Both the position numbers and the translations under genes were made by a program. A DNA stretch of 64,000 bases. It comes from Bermanella marisrubri. Its GTDB lineage: Bacteria; Pseudomonadota; Gammaproteobacteria; Pseudomonadales; Oceanobacteraceae. Each line of letters opens with the position of its first letter. Position 1 is the first letter of the stretch. Positions 46,469 through 57,751 of the stretch are shown here, one piece after another. Where the stretch lies: positions 2,755,001 to 2,819,000 of the forward strand of contig NZ_CP051183.1 of the NCBI RefSeq assembly GCF_012295615.1, read 5' to 3'. The notes under the pieces are model-generated. The model saw only the letters and a program-made list of their open reading frames with translations, did no database searches and was not told the origin of the DNA.

Positions 46469-47383
46469 TTACGCGGCTGAAACTGGTTTGGCATATGAAA
46501 TGGGAGCCACTTTGTCGTCGTCATAAGAGACGAACTCCCAACACTCAGGCTGCTCTAACAAAGCACGTAGAAGCTGATTATTAAGCCCGTGACCTGATTT
46601 AACACCCACGTATTCACCAATTAAACTATGACCCAGTAGATACAAGTCCCCTACTGCGTCTAAAATTTTGTGTTTTACAAACTCATCCTCATAGCGCAAA
46701 CCATCTTCGTTTAGGACACGGTAATCATCCACCACAATCGCATTGTTAACACTACCGCCCAAAGCTAGATTTTGGCTGCGCAAATACTCAATATCTCGCA
46801 TGAAGCCAAAAGTACGGGCTCGGCTCACTTCTTTTACAAATGATGTCGTAGAGAAATCTAGGCTCGCAACTTGATTTTCTGGATCAAACAGAGGATGGTC
46901 AAAGTCTATTGTAAAACTAACTTTAAAGCCGTCATAAGGTTGGAAACTGGCTGATTTATCGCCATCTTCAACGGTTACTGGCTTATTGATACGAATGAAT
47001 TGCTTCGCTTTACTTTGCTCTTCTATACCTGCTGACTGCAGCAAAAATACGAAGGGCCCAGCACTACCGTCCATTATCGGTACTTCAGCGGCGCTAAGTT
47101 CAACATAAACGTTATCGATACCTAAACCTGCCATAGCTGACAAAAGGTGTTCGACAGTGGAAACCTTAACCTCACCGTTGCTCAAACTAGTTGATAACGT
47201 GGTATCGCCCACATTTGTGGCTTTAGCTTGAATCTCAACAGCAGGTTCCAAATCAGTACGCACGAATACGATACCTGTGTCTACAGGCGCCGGACGCAGG
47301 GTAAGGTAGACCTTCTCACCTGAGTGAAGGCCAATACCCGTGGCACGAATTGGGTTTTTAAGTGTACGCTGCTTTATCATCAA
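46469..47383 (-). CDS. lpxC: UDP-3-O-acyl-N-acetylglucosamine deacetylase LpxC
   Basis: A 304-residue zinc enzyme for the committed step of lipid A synthesis. Zinc and catalytic motifs are present: [15 protein letters not shown] (about 77-91), [15 protein letters not shown] (about 235-249) and the [11 protein letters not shown] loop. Presence shows an LPS-bearing outer membrane. FtsH, which degrades LpxC in enterics, is also in the window. It lies after ftsZ at the end of the dcw cluster. Confidence 0.98.
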   Translation of the reverse strand: MMIKQRTLKNPIRATGIGLHSGEKVYLTLRPAPVDTGIVFVRTDLEPAVEIQAKATNVGDTTLSTSLSNGEVKVSTVEHLLSAMAGLGIDNVYVELSAAEVPIMDGSAGPFVFLLQSAGIEEQSKAKQFIRINKPVTVEDGDKSASFQPYDGFKVSFTIDFDHPLFDPENQVASLDFSTTSFVKEVSRARTFGFMRDIEYLRSQNLALGGSVNNAIVVDDYRVLNEDGLRYEDEFVKHKILDAVGDLYLLGHSLIGEYVGVKSGHGLNNQLLRALLEQPECWEFVSYDDDKVAPISYAKPVSAA

Positions 47384-47498
47384 TCATTCGCTTCATTCTG
47401 AATAGCAATTAACCATTGTAACCTTAATTAAGAACAATGGCCAAGTATTGCTAATATCGATCAGTAACCCTTATTTACATTGAGTTAAGATCTGTTAA

Positions 47499-48674
47499 CT
47501 AATCTGCCTGACGTCGCAAAAAAGCTGGAATATCAAGGTAATCCAAGTCTTTGTTGCTGTGTGACTCAGGTTTCGCGCTCTCTGCTGGCTGCGCGTTAGA
47601 AGAACGCATCACCGTTGGGCGGTCCAATTTTTTGTAATCTACACTGCCGTCCGCTTTAGAGACAGTATTGTCGACCACTTTTTTCGGAGAAGATTCAATT
47701 TGTCCCAGACCGGTGGCAACAACTGTCACACGCAACTCGTCAGTCATAGACTCATCGATAACTGTTCCCACAACAATAGTGGCGTTATCAGAAGAAAACT
47801 CTTCGATTGTGTCACCTACTTCGGTGAACTCACCTAGTGATAAGTTAGTCCCAGCAGTGATGTTTACCAAAATGCCGCGAGCACCTTGCAAGTTCACATC
47901 CTCTAGCAGTGGGCTGCGAATGGCGGCTTCTGCTGCTTCACGAGCACGATTTTCACCGGTTGAATGACCAGTACCCATCATAGCTTGTCCCATCTCAGAC
48001 ATGACGGTACGCACGTCGGCAAAGTCCACATTGATCATACCTGGGCGAATAATCAGGTCTGCAATGCCTTGAACTGCGCCCAAGAGCACGTCATTAGCAG
48101 CCGAGAACGCATCAAGCAAAGATGTGCTTTTACCCAAAACGGCCAATAGTTTTTCATTTGGTATGGTAATCAGAGAGTCAACATGCTTTGCTAACTCAGA
48201 TAAGCCACCATCTGCCACATTGATTCGCTTACGACCCTCGAACGGGAATGGTCGAGTGACCACAGCTACTGTAAGAATTCCTAATTCTTTTGCCACCTCA
48301 GCGACAACAGGTGCTGCACCCGTACCAGTACCACCACCCATACCAGCTGTGATGAATACCATGTCGGCACCAGCCAAGGCCTCAGCAATTCGCTCACGGT
48401 CTTCCATTGCCGCTTGACGACCCACTTCAGGATTAGCGCCTGCGCCTAAGCCTTTAGTTACCGTTGACCCTAACTGCAACACAGAACGCGCTGACATATT
48501 TTTTAATGCCTGAGAATCCGTGTTAGCGCAGATAAAATCAACACCGTTCACATCATTCGTGACCATATGCTCTACAGCATTACCGCCACCGCCGCCAACA
48601 CCAACGACTTTAATTACTGCATGGTGCTGAGGCTCGTCTACTAATTCGAACATATCCCCATCTCTTTGAGTCAT
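47499..48674 (-). CDS. ftsZ: Cell division protein FtsZ
   Basis: A 391-residue tubulin-like GTPase that forms the Z ring. The GTP-binding loop [13 protein letters not shown] (about residues 110-122) and T7 loop [11 protein letters not shown] are intact. A variable linker ends in the conserved peptide [14 protein letters not shown] that binds FtsA and ZipA. The start ATG at 48674 has AAGGAG 8 nt upstream; an internal ATG seven codons later is closer to the E. coli start. It is last of the division genes, before lpxC. Confidence 0.98.
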   Translation of the reverse strand: MTQRDGDMFELVDEPQHHAVIKVVGVGGGGGNAVEHMVTNDVNGVDFICANTDSQALKNMSARSVLQLGSTVTKGLGAGANPEVGRQAAMEDRERIAEALAGADMVFITAGMGGGTGTGAAPVVAEVAKELGILTVAVVTRPFPFEGRKRINVADGGLSELAKHVDSLITIPNEKLLAVLGKSTSLLDAFSAANDVLLGAVQGIADLIIRPGMINVDFADVRTVMSEMGQAMMGTGHSTGENRAREAAEAAIRSPLLEDVNLQGARGILVNITAGTNLSLGEFTEVGDTIEEFSSDNATIVVGTVIDESMTDELRVTVVATGLGQIESSPKKVVDNTVSKADGSVDYKKLDRPTVMRSSNAQPAESAKPESHSNKDLDYLDIPAFLRRQAD

Positions 48675-48734
48675 CGCCCTTCTCCTTATTATTCGCCAGG
48701 CGCTCTACTTCTTTATATTAGCGCCTATTTAATC

Positions 48735-49970
48735 TTAAAAATTCCCTTTTATCCAATTTTTTACGCGTGAATAAAAGCTAATTGGATCTTCTTCCTTTCG
48801 AGCAAACACTAATTCACCCAGTTGATGCTTCGCGCCATAGATCAAGAGCCCAACAGAAGTTGCATAAATCGGGTTTGCAACTACATCAGTCAAGCCTTCA
48901 ACACCTGATGGCTTAGCCAGCCTGACTGGCACGTGGAAAATTTCTTCTGCCAATTCAACAACTCCCTCCATTTTTGAAGTGCCTCCGGTGAGAACGATGC
49001 CAGCTGCGATCATATCTTCATAACCACTGCGTCGAAGCTCAGCTTGTATTAACGTGAATAGTTCTTCGTATCTGGGTTCAACCACCTCCGCCAGTGCTTG
49101 TCGAGATAAACTTCTGGGAGCGCGCTCTCCGACGCTTGGCACTTTGATCAATTCCTCTGGACCTGCTAATTGTGTTAGCGCGCAAGCATATTTAATTTTT
49201 ATTTCTTCAGCATGTTGAGTCGGTGTTCGCAACGCCATTGCTATGTCGTTTGTTACTTGGTCGCCAGCTATAGGGATTACCGCGGTATGACGAATAGCAC
49301 CTTCGGTATAAATGGCAATATCGGTAGTTCCACCACCGATATCCACCATGCAAACACCCAACTCTTTTTCATCGTCCGTTAAAACAGCATAACTTGAGGC
49401 TAACTGCTCCAAAATAATATCGTCAATCGCAAGTCCGCAACGCTGTACACATTTTTCGATATTTTGTGCCGCATTTAGTGCACCACTTACCATATGTACT
49501 TTTGCCTCTAATCGAACTCCAGCCATACCAATTGGCTCTTTCACACCTTCTTGCATGTCAATCACATATTCTTGAGGCAACACATGCAAAATACGTTGAT
49601 CAGCAGGAATCGCTACCGCTTTTGCTGCATCTAAAACGCGTTCGATATCTGATTGCACAACTTCACGATCTTTAATCGCTACAATACCGTGACTATTCAT
49701 AGAGCGTATATGACTACCCGCAATACCCGCATACACGCTATGAATTTGACAACCCGCCATGAGTTCAGCTTCTTCGATCGCGCGCTGAATCGACTGCACT
49801 GTGGATTCAATATTAACCACAACACCTTTTTTCAATCCCCTGGATGGATGGCTTCCCAAACCCACGATCTTAATACTGCCTGTTGGCGAAACCTCACCCA
49901 CAATTGCCACAACCTTGGAAGTGCCAATATCTAAACCAACAATCAATTTGCTATCAGTAGCTGCATTCAT
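48735..49970 (-). CDS. ftsA: Cell division protein FtsA
   Basis: A 411-residue actin-like ATPase that tethers FtsZ to the membrane. Phosphate motifs GLDIGTSKVVAIVGE and VDIGGGTTDIAIY are present, along with the 1C subdomain and ADENOSINE region GGTSKMEGVVELAE. The C-terminal amphipathic helix SRVKNWIKGNF is the membrane-targeting sequence. It lies 3 bp after ftsQ. Confidence 0.97.
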   Translation of the reverse strand: MNAATDSKLIVGLDIGTSKVVAIVGEVSPTGSIKIVGLGSHPSRGLKKGVVVNIESTVQSIQRAIEEAELMAGCQIHSVYAGIAGSHIRSMNSHGIVAIKDREVVQSDIERVLDAAKAVAIPADQRILHVLPQEYVIDMQEGVKEPIGMAGVRLEAKVHMVSGALNAAQNIEKCVQRCGLAIDDIILEQLASSYAVLTDDEKELGVCMVDIGGGTTDIAIYTEGAIRHTAVIPIAGDQVTNDIAMALRTPTQHAEEIKIKYACALTQLAGPEELIKVPSVGERAPRSLSRQALAEVVEPRYEELFTLIQAELRRSGYEDMIAAGIVLTGGTSKMEGVVELAEEIFHVPVRLAKPSGVEGLTDVVANPIYATSVGLLIYGAKHQLGELVFARKEEDPISFYSRVKNWIKGNF

Positions 49971-49973
49971 AAA

Positions 49974-50696
49974 TTATCCCTGCACATCCTCGCTATCGTG
50001 TTTCCAAGCTACTGCAAAACCTTGTTCATATCTCATATCGATTGACGATACTCTTTCGATTTGGAAACGATCAATTACCGACTCAAGTTTTTCTAGTTCT
50101 TTCATAGCAGTGTTACTATCCAGCCTTATCGTTAACCCATTATCGTAACTTAACAACCAACCCGCGCCTTTGCTTAATTCCGTCAAATTTAAGTTATGTC
50201 GTTTGCTCCAACGATTAAAAAGCAAATAATGCTCCATAACCAGCTCACTCGCCTGTCCTCGCAAAGATGGCAAAGATAAACCAGACAAACTTATCGGAAT
50301 GACCTCTCCGTGTTCACTTAACATGTGGCTGCCATTCCAACGCGCCACCGGCACTTCTTCTGTTAACGCCACAGATAGAACATTGGGCCATATTTTTTTC
50401 ACACTTGCTTTGGCAATCAATGGATGTCGCAATAATGTCTGTTCGATCTCATGAACATCCAAAGTTAAATAACCGCTAGGAAACAGCTCTCCCAATTGGT
50501 TTACTATATCCACTTTAGTAATGTGAGACTGATTGCCAACCACTTGCAATTGCTCAACCGGTTTATTCGCAACGTACGTAATCAAAAGCACAACGGCCAA
50601 CAATAAACTAGCTGCCGTCACTGTAGCGGAAACAGGTTTAATATAAGTAGACCAAGGGATCGCCTGTTTGCTTTTGTTTCGCGTTGCGCCTTTCAT
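49974..50696 (-). CDS. ftsQ: Cell division protein FtsQ
   Basis: A 240-residue bitopic protein with one helix (about 24-44), a POTRA domain (LQVVGNQSHITKVDIVNQLG, about 53-120) and the beta domain with the VALTEEVPVARWNG block. FtsQ recruits FtsL-FtsB and holds the divisome in the periplasm. It is directly after ddlB and before ftsA; the 1-bp spacing suggests coupling. Confidence 0.95.
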   Translation of the reverse strand: MKGATRNKSKQAIPWSTYIKPVSATVTAASLLLAVVLLITYVANKPVEQLQVVGNQSHITKVDIVNQLGELFPSGYLTLDVHEIEQTLLRHPLIAKASVKKIWPNVLSVALTEEVPVARWNGSHMLSEHGEVIPISLSGLSLPSLRGQASELVMEHYLLFNRWSKRHNLNLTELSKGAGWLLSYDNGLTIRLDSNTAMKELEKLESVIDRFQIERVSSIDMRYEQGFAVAWKHDSEDVQG

Positions 50697-50697
50697 T

Positions 50698-51603
50698 TTA
50701 AAGCGTTGTCTCCAAAATGTTTAACACCAATGCTTCAAAACTCATACCTCGTGCTTTGGCAGCCATTGGCACCAATGAATGATCCGTCATTCCTGGTATG
50801 GTATTAACCTCAATTAACCAAAAATCACCTTTTGCATCTTGCATTACGTCCACTCGACCCCAACCATGACAATCCAATGATTGGTAAGCTTGCAAGGCAA
50901 GACTTTGTAAACACGCTTCTTTTTCAGACTCTAAGCCACAGGGTACTATGTACTGAGTGTCATTCTGTAAGTATTTAGCGTTGTAATCGTAAAAGTCATT
51001 GGCTGCTTTTAGTTGAATAGCGGGCAATGCTTTTCCATCCAAAATACCAACAGTGAACTCTAACCCTTCTACAAATTGCTCAGCTAGAACGCTTGAGCCT
51101 GTTTGTTTAGCATCCACAAAAGCTCTTTCTAGTTGTGCTTCGCTTGCTACTTTTGAAATTCCGATACTAGAACCCTCTAGTGACGGTTTAACCATGAGCG
51201 GGTAACCTACTTGGTTTGCAAACTCTTTCAAATCAGACAGACTTTCTACCAATGTAAATTTTGGCGTCGGCAAAGACAATCCTTGCCAGATAAGCTTGCT
51301 GCGCCACTTATCCATACAAATTGCACTGGCTTTAACACCACTCCCTGTATAAGGAATGCCATAAAACTCCAGCAGACCTTGAATCGTGCCATCCTCACCA
51401 CCCACACCATGCAAAGCAATAAAAGCACGATCAACTTTCTGCTCTGCCAATTGCCCAATGAGGTTTCTCGCACTATCAATTTTGACTGCATCAATATCTT
51501 GTGCAATTAATGCTTGATAAATGGCTTCACCACTTCTCAACGATACTTCGCGCTCTGCGCTATTCCCACCAAGGATGACCGCAACTTTACCAAAGTTAGC
51601 CAT
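50698..51603 (-). CDS. ddlB: D-alanine--D-alanine ligase
   Basis: A 301-residue ATP-grasp enzyme that makes the D-Ala-D-Ala terminus of the pentapeptide. Seen: [17 protein letters not shown], the ATP loop [23 protein letters not shown], and the metal/substrate site [16 protein letters not shown]. Full length. The start overlaps the murC end by 8 bp. Confidence 0.97.
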   Translation of the reverse strand: MANFGKVAVILGGNSAEREVSLRSGEAIYQALIAQDIDAVKIDSARNLIGQLAEQKVDRAFIALHGVGGEDGTIQGLLEFYGIPYTGSGVKASAICMDKWRSKLIWQGLSLPTPKFTLVESLSDLKEFANQVGYPLMVKPSLEGSSIGISKVASEAQLERAFVDAKQTGSSVLAEQFVEGLEFTVGILDGKALPAIQLKAANDFYDYNAKYLQNDTQYIVPCGLESEKEACLQSLALQAYQSLDCHGWGRVDVMQDAKGDFWLIEVNTIPGMTDHSLVPMAAKARGMSFEALVLNILETTL

Positions 51604-53053
51604 GGTTTCTTTGCTCCAAAATAGCAGGTAAATTCTTTGCTAGATCGATCGCCATTGAACCAACATCACCAGCACCTTGTGTAATTAAAATGTCTCCAGG
51701 CTGCACAATATCTTTTAGTACATCACCTACATTGGCACTGCGCGGAACAAATATCGGATCAACTCGACCGCGACCGCGAATACTGCGCGCCAAACTGCGT
51801 CCATCAGCCCCTGGAATTTCATCTTCACCAGCCGAATAAACATCCAACAGAACCAAGCTATCCACTTCACTTAGAATCTGTACGAAATCATCATATAAGT
51901 CTCGTGTCCGAGTGTAGCGATGAGGCTGAAATACCATAAGCAGTCGTTTTTCTGGCCAGCCTTTGCGAATGGCATCAATGGTGACAGCAACTTCTGTTGG
52001 GTGATGTCCATAATCATCCACCAACATGACAGAATCATCTTGTAATGGATATTCACCACAAATTTGGAAGCGGCGTCCCACACCTTGAAATTTTTCCAAT
52101 GCTCGAATAATCGCATCATCAGCGATGCCTTCATCGGTAGCAACAGCGATAGCAGACAACGCATTTAATACATTGTGCCGCCCAGGCATACGCAAACGTA
52201 TCTGCAAGTCCTTGTTATCCCCCGGTCTTTTGACGGTAAAAGACGTATAGATACCTTCTTGTTTAATTTCCTGTGCATAGTAATCCGCTGAATCACTAAA
52301 GCCATATGTCACCACAGGACGACTCACTTCCGGCAAAATCTCTCGAATTGTTTCATCTTCGATACACAATACAGCCAGTCCATAAAAGGGAAGATTATGA
52401 AGAAATTCTATAAAGGTTTTTTTCACTCTATTAAAATCGCCACCATAGGTATCCATGTGATCTGCTTCGATATTGGTAACAATGGAAACCATGGGTTGCA
52501 GATGCAAAAAAGACGCATCGGATTCATCTGCCTCAGCGACTAAATAGCGACTTCCACCTAGTTGCGCATTGGTTCCCGCACTGGTCAGGCGTCCACCAAT
52601 CACAAACGTTGGATCTTTATCACCCTCGGCTAAAATAGATGCCACCAAAGATGTTGTTGTTGTTTTTCCATGAGTACCGGCCACTGCAATACCGTGACGA
52701 TAACGCATCAGCTCGGCCAACATTTCTGCACGACGCACGATGGGGATGCGATTCTGCTGGGCATATTGAATCTCTGGATTTTCCACATTAATCGCGGTGG
52801 ACACTACGACGACGTTGGCTTCTTTAACATTTTCGGATTGATGACCAAAAAAGATAGTAGCACCCAAAGACATCAAGCGATCAGTCGCTGCACTCTGACG
52901 TAAATCAGACCCTGAGATTTCATAGCCTTGATTAAGCAGCACTTCCGCAATGCCACACATACCAACACCGCCGATACCAATAAAATGGATTCGGCGGATA
53001 CGCCTCATTTCGGGAATTTCCCATTTTGTTAGTGCTTTATTACTTTCAGCCAT
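51596..53053 (-). CDS. murC: UDP-N-acetylmuramate--L-alanine ligase
   Basis: A 485-residue Mur ligase that adds the first L-Ala to UDP-MurNAc. The Rossmann motif [19 protein letters not shown] loop [21 protein letters not shown] and [10 protein letters not shown] are all intact. I start at the ATG at 53053, with GAGG 6 nt before it; a TTG four codons upstream is possible. It overlaps the murG end by 8 bp. Confidence 0.97.
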   Translation of the reverse strand: MAESNKALTKWEIPEMRRIRRIHFIGIGGVGMCGIAEVLLNQGYEISGSDLRQSAATDRLMSLGATIFFGHQSENVKEANVVVVSTAINVENPEIQYAQQNRIPIVRRAEMLAELMRYRHGIAVAGTHGKTTTTSLVASILAEGDKDPTFVIGGRLTSAGTNAQLGGSRYLVAEADESDASFLHLQPMVSIVTNIEADHMDTYGGDFNRVKKTFIEFLHNLPFYGLAVLCIEDETIREILPEVSRPVVTYGFSDSADYYAQEIKQEGIYTSFTVKRPGDNKDLQIRLRMPGRHNVLNALSAIAVATDEGIADDAIIRALEKFQGVGRRFQICGEYPLQDDSVMLVDDYGHHPTEVAVTIDAIRKGWPEKRLLMVFQPHRYTRTRDLYDDFVQILSEVDSLVLLDVYSAGEDEIPGADGRSLARSIRGRGRVDPIFVPRSANVGDVLKDIVQPGDILITQGAGDVGSMAIDLAKNLPAILEQRNHG

Positions 53054-54131
53054 TGGCAACCTCAATACATATACTTGCTACTACCTTGGCTGCGTTCGGC
53101 TGTGCTTTTTCCCTTGCCGCATTTGCCATAGCGATTAATTCTTGCTTATTACTAAAAAAGTGCGTTAATTGTCTTTGCAGAAACTCTGTTGTTAATTCTG
53201 CCTGAGGACATAACACTGCCGCATTATGCTCACTTAAAAATCGAGCGTTGGCTGTTTGATGATCATCCACTGCGTATGGGAATGGCACCAAGATGCTAGC
53301 AACACCGCCTGCCATTAATTCAGACACGGTAAGCGCACCACTGCGACAGATAACAATATCAGCCCACTGATAAGCCTCAGCCATGTCTGCAATGAAAGCA
53401 GCCACTCTGACATGCTTGATGCCCTTCTCGTGATAATCGTTTTTCACCGCTTCATAGTTTCGCTTACCAACCTGATGCCATAACTGAATAATCCCGTCTG
53501 CAACCAGTTTTTCAGAAGCCGCAATCACCGCATCATTTAAGGCTACCGCTCCCAAGCTCCCGCCAACCACAAGGACATTTAAAGGCTCATCCTTTTGACT
53601 AATTCGGTCTTCTGCATCTGGCAAGTTGGCAATAGAGGACCGTACCGGATTCCCAACTGTTTTCACACCAGCGGAATGAGGGAACGTACCGTCAAATGCT
53701 TGCAAAAGCTGCCGACTAAATTTACTCAATACTTTATTGGTCAAACCTGGAATAGCATTCTGCTCATGCAATACCAGAGGTACACCTCTGAGGCGTGCTA
53801 CAATACCACCCGGCCCAGATGCAAAACCGCCCATACCCAAAGCCACAACAGGCTTGATATCTTTAAATAATTTGTATGCTTGAACGACGGCTTTTGCTAT
53901 CGCAAAAGGCGCCTTCAGTTTACGAACAAGTCCATTTCCTCGTAATCCTGTTACTTGAATGCGATGTAATGAATAACCCGCATCTGGCACTAGATCGTTC
54001 TCTATACCATGCTCACTACCCAACCAATGAATCTTGTAGCCTTTCTCTCGTAGCTCTGTTGCAACACTCAGCGCAGGAATTACATGGCCACCAGTACCAC
54101 CAGCCATAATCATCACATTACCTTTGCTCAT
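53046..54131 (-). CDS. murG: UDP-GlcNAc:lipid I GlcNAc transferase MurG
   Basis: A 361-residue GT28 glycosyltransferase at the inner face of the inner membrane that makes lipid II. The [11 protein letters not shown] glycine loop lies near the N-terminus, [11 protein letters not shown] follows, and the donor site [11 protein letters not shown] ... [14 protein letters not shown] is intact. I chose the ATG at 54131, which has AGGAG 6 nt upstream; a longer frame of nine codons exists. It overlaps ftsW by 14 bp. Confidence 0.97.
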   Translation of the reverse strand: MSKGNVMIMAGGTGGHVIPALSVATELREKGYKIHWLGSEHGIENDLVPDAGYSLHRIQVTGLRGNGLVRKLKAPFAIAKAVVQAYKLFKDIKPVVALGMGGFASGPGGIVARLRGVPLVLHEQNAIPGLTNKVLSKFSRQLLQAFDGTFPHSAGVKTVGNPVRSSIANLPDAEDRISQKDEPLNVLVVGGSLGAVALNDAVIAASEKLVADGIIQLWHQVGKRNYEAVKNDYHEKGIKHVRVAAFIADMAEAYQWADIVICRSGALTVSELMAGGVASILVPFPYAVDDHQTANARFLSEHNAAVLCPQAELTTEFLQRQLTHFFSNKQELIAMANAAREKAQPNAAKVVASICIEVANG

Positions 54132-55299
54132 GATGATCTCCTGTTTCATGATGTACACGTAGCAACAAACCGATACCTATAAAACTTGCTAACAAACTAG
54201 AACCGCCAAAACTAACGAAAGGTAAAGTAAGACCTTTTGTAGGCAAAAGGCCCATATTCACACCTAAATTAATAAACGCTTGGAAACCAATCAATAGAGT
54301 AATGCCGTAGGCAATAAATGCGGCAAAATAAAACTCTTTTTGATAAGCCGTTCTCGCAATCTTAATCCCTAAATAAAATAAGTAGGCAAAAATCGAAATG
54401 ATCAACAATGCACCTACAAGACCAGTCTCTTCAGCCCAAATTGCAAAAACAAAGTCAGTGTGGGCTTCTGGTAGGTAAAATAATTTCTGAATGCTATCGC
54501 CAAGTCCCACACCGGTATATTCACCGCGTCCAAAAGCAATCAAGCTCTGTGTCAATTGATAGCCGCTACCATATACATTTTCTGGCGTCCATGGTTCCCA
54601 AAAACCGGTCAAGCGCTTCAAACGATAAGTCTGTCCGGCGAGAATAAACACAGAAGCAGAAACTGCTATGATGGCCGTTAAAAAGAACTGCCCTGCTTTA
54701 ACACCCCCTAAAAATAACAGCGCTAAAGCTGAAAGCATCAAAACGACCACTGCTCCAAAGTCAGGTTCTAATAGCAGGAGCATAGCAAGCAGGGATAAAA
54801 TAAATAATGGCTTAATAAAGCCTGACCATTTGCTTTGCACTTCGTCTCGACGACGCTCTAAAAAACTTGCCATGTACAAAACCGTTGCTAACTTAGCAAA
54901 TTCACTCGGCTGTACATTCATGATACCTAATGAAAGCCATCGCGTGCTGCCATTAATTTCACGACCTACACCCGGAATTAAAACTAGAATCAAGCTCACT
55001 ACCGCCAAAATAATCGCAATACCACTTAGTCGCCTGAATACGCTCAAAGGTGTACGCATTACAAACCAAGCAACAGCAATTGACACCGATAAATAAATGA
55101 AATGACGAATACTAATGTGAAAGCGATTGTCAAAATTCTTTTGTGCCCAATCCATGCTGGCAGAAGTCACCATCAACCAACCAAGAGCCGACAATATTAA
55201 AACCGCCCAAATAAGGCTATGATGCAAGCGTGCTGGCTTGCTGAGCTCCAGCTCTTGCCAAATCGGAGTTGATGTCCTCAATGGTGTTGCGGAACTCAT
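54118..55299 (-). CDS. ftsW: Peptidoglycan glycosyltransferase FtsW
   Basis: A 393-residue SEDS protein with ten helices that polymerises septal lipid II with FtsI. Family markers: GREINGSTRWLSLGIMNVQPSEFAKLA (which includes the essential Asn/Arg loop), EPDFGAVVV and PEAHTDFVFAIWAEETGLVGA, and the C-terminal PFVSFGGSSLLASFIGIGLLL. N-terminal 30 residues are cytosolic. It overlaps murD by 4 bp. Confidence 0.97.
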   Translation of the reverse strand: MSSATPLRTSTPIWQELELSKPARLHHSLIWAVLILSALGWLMVTSASMDWAQKNFDNRFHISIRHFIYLSVSIAVAWFVMRTPLSVFRRLSGIAIILAVVSLILVLIPGVGREINGSTRWLSLGIMNVQPSEFAKLATVLYMASFLERRRDEVQSKWSGFIKPLFILSLLAMLLLLEPDFGAVVVLMLSALALLFLGGVKAGQFFLTAIIAVSASVFILAGQTYRLKRLTGFWEPWTPENVYGSGYQLTQSLIAFGRGEYTGVGLGDSIQKLFYLPEAHTDFVFAIWAEETGLVGALLIISIFAYLFYLGIKIARTAYQKEFYFAAFIAYGITLLIGFQAFINLGVNMGLLPTKGLTLPFVSFGGSSLLASFIGIGLLLRVHHETGDHHEQR

Positions 55300-56636
55300 A
55301 ATGCCTCCACCATCGATTTAAAGGCCTCACCTCTAGCCTCAAAACCAGAAAACATGTCGAAGCTCGCACAAGCAGGTGAGAAAACCACGGCACCTTTATG
55401 ATCAGCGTTACGATATGCCATTTCGAATGCTTGTTCGAAACTTTCTGCTCTGTCTAAATCAACACCGCTTAAATCCTTGGCAATAATATCTTGGTCCTGT
55501 CCATAAACGATCACTTTCGAAACGTATTGATCAATGACTGGGCGCAGAACTTTAAAGTCCGCATCTTTACCAACACCACCTAGCATCAATACGATACGCT
55601 TAGCATATTCTGGTCCGAGTCCTTTGAGGGCAGCCTCCGTAGCACCAACATTCGTCCCTTTAGAATCATTATAAAAATCAACCTCATCAACTTGCTTAAT
55701 CCATTGACAACGATGATCTAAACCTGGAAAAGATTTCAGCGCTTTTAACATTCCATCCATATCTAAACCAAATCCATGACCAAGTGCCAAAGCAGCTAGG
55801 GCGTTGCTGTAATTGTGCAAACCTTTAATTTTTAACTGATCAACACTCAGCAAGGCATCACCTTCTACAATTAATTGCCACGGTTGAGCTGTACGATCCA
55901 AAACAAAATCAGCACCTTTTCCATCTATACTAAAACCAATTTGCTCAGGGCAATTAAGTGTTTTAGGTTGGGCTAAATTATCATCCAGGTTAATAACCGC
56001 TTTTTCGCAACCATTAAATATTTTGTACTTGGTTTGATAATAGCCCTCATAACTATCATAACGATCAAGATGATCTGGACTGATGTTCAAAACCGTCGCG
56101 ACTTTTGCATTTAAATGCTCAGTGGCCTCCAATTGAAAACTGCTCAACTCCATCACATAAACATCAATATCGCTGTTTAGCAGCTCCAATGCAGGCGTCC
56201 CTAGATTACCTCCAACTGCGGCTTTTAAACCGCATTGCTTTGCCATTTCACCCACAAGTGTTGTCACAGTGCTTTTGGCATTTGAACCAGTTATCGCAAT
56301 AATCGGGGCATTAGCAGCTTCTGCAAACACCTGAATGTCACTGACGACTGGTACACCGGCATCAATAGCACGTTGAATTTCATCAGTCGCTAAAGGAATT
56401 CCAGGGCTTGCTATGATTCTTGCTGCATTTATTAAAACCGAGGCATCCAAGCCACCTTCAATAAGTTGAAGATCAGGATAAGTAGCTCGTAACTCACTCG
56501 CAAATGGCGCCTCTTCCCTTGTATCCATGGCAATCACGTTCTCACCCTGAGCCAATAAATGGCGCACAGCACTGTCACCCGTTTTACCTAAACCGATAAC
56601 AACATGATAATTTGTTAGTGCGTTTACTTGACTCAT
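55296..56636 (-). CDS. murD: UDP-N-acetylmuramoyl-L-alanine--D-glutamate ligase
   Basis: A 446-residue Mur ligase that adds D-Glu. N-terminal VVIGLGKTGDSAVRHLL, ATP loop ITGSNAKSTVTTLVGEM, NISPDHLDRYDSYEGY and the C-terminal NDSKGTNVGATEAALKGL and FSPACASFDMFSGFEARGEAF are clear. The frame extends 33 codons into mraY, but homology begins at the ATG at 56636, which lies 11 bp past the mraY stop. The ribosome site is weak (AATAAG). Confidence 0.96.
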   Translation of the reverse strand: MSQVNALTNYHVVIGLGKTGDSAVRHLLAQGENVIAMDTREEAPFASELRATYPDLQLIEGGLDASVLINAARIIASPGIPLATDEIQRAIDAGVPVVSDIQVFAEAANAPIIAITGSNAKSTVTTLVGEMAKQCGLKAAVGGNLGTPALELLNSDIDVYVMELSSFQLEATEHLNAKVATVLNISPDHLDRYDSYEGYYQTKYKIFNGCEKAVINLDDNLAQPKTLNCPEQIGFSIDGKGADFVLDRTAQPWQLIVEGDALLSVDQLKIKGLHNYSNALAALALGHGFGLDMDGMLKALKSFPGLDHRCQWIKQVDEVDFYNDSKGTNVGATEAALKGLGPEYAKRIVLMLGGVGKDADFKVLRPVIDQYVSKVIVYGQDQDIIAKDLSGVDLDRAESFEQAFEMAYRNADHKGAVVFSPACASFDMFSGFEARGEAFKSMVEAL

Positions 56637-56647
56637 ATGCTTATTAA

Positions 56648-57730
56648 TCAACGTATTTTTAACGTGGCCATACCCAATAAAACTAAAAACAAAGTGATAA
56701 TCCAAAAGCGAACAATTACGCGCGGCTCTGGCCAACCTTTTAATTCAAAGTGGTGATGCAAAGGCGCCATACGAAAAATTCGTTTTCCGGTCAGCTTGAA
56801 GCTCGCAACCTGTAAGATAACGCTCACCGTTTCTGCTACGAAGATCCCTCCCATAATGAACAGTAAGATTTCCTGACGTACTATTACAGCCATAACACCT
56901 AGGGCAGCACCCAAGGCTAATGAACCTACATCGCCCATGAATACTTGTGCGGGGTACGTGTTAAACCATAAAAAGCCTATACCTGCACCAACCAGTGCAG
57001 CACAGAAAATTGCCACTTCTCCTGCCCCTTCGATGTATGGTAGGAATAAGTAATCAGCAAAATTTACATTACCGACTAAATACGCACATGCACCCAATGC
57101 CGCACCAACCATTACCGTGGGCAAAATTGCCAATCCATCCAAACCATCGGTTAGGTTTACAGCATTGCTTGTCCCTACAATTACAAAGTAGGTCAGTACG
57201 ATGTAAAACCAACCAAGATCAATAATGATGTCTTTGAAAAATGGCACTATTAACGTGGTTTCCGCTGGTGTAGCTGCGCTGGCGTATAAAAATATGCCAG
57301 CAACTAAAGCGATAATACTCTGCCAGAACATTTTCCAACGAGCAGGTAAACCTCGGGAATTCTTTTGAACAACCTTTCGATAATCGTCAATAAAACCGAC
57401 CAATCCTGTCGACATTGTGACTAGCAGCACTATCCATACATAGTGATTGGTCAAATCACCCCACAATAGAGTACTTACAGCAATACCCAAAAGAATCAGC
57501 GTTCCGCCCATCGTAGGCGTACCGGCTTTACTTAAATGCGATTGAGGACCGTCATCACGCACCGACTGACCAATTTGTTTCTCTTGCAACTTTCTAATCA
57601 CGTATGGCCCAGCCCAAAGGCCAATAATAAGCGCCGTTAACGTGGCTAAAATTGCTCTTAGAGACAAGTAATTTACAACAGCAAATCCGCTATGAAACTG
57701 TTGTAAAAACTCTGCTAGCCAAAGCAACAT
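56648..57730 (-). CDS. mraY: Phospho-MurNAc-pentapeptide translocase MraY
   Basis: A 360-residue integral membrane enzyme with ten helices that makes lipid I on undecaprenyl phosphate. Active-site motifs: [30 protein letters not shown], and the magnesium/nucleotide loop [14 protein letters not shown] and [21 protein letters not shown]. Full length and in the usual place between murF and murD. Confidence 0.98.
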   Translation of the reverse strand: MLLWLAEFLQQFHSGFAVVNYLSLRAILATLTALIIGLWAGPYVIRKLQEKQIGQSVRDDGPQSHLSKAGTPTMGGTLILLGIAVSTLLWGDLTNHYVWIVLLVTMSTGLVGFIDDYRKVVQKNSRGLPARWKMFWQSIIALVAGIFLYASAATPAETTLIVPFFKDIIIDLGWFYIVLTYFVIVGTSNAVNLTDGLDGLAILPTVMVGAALGACAYLVGNVNFADYLFLPYIEGAGEVAIFCAALVGAGIGFLWFNTYPAQVFMGDVGSLALGAALGVMAVIVRQEILLFIMGGIFVAETVSVILQVASFKLTGKRIFRMAPLHHHFELKGWPEPRVIVRFWIITLFLVLLGMATLKIR

Positions 57731-57751
57731 GTGTGTATCCCCAAATAATTT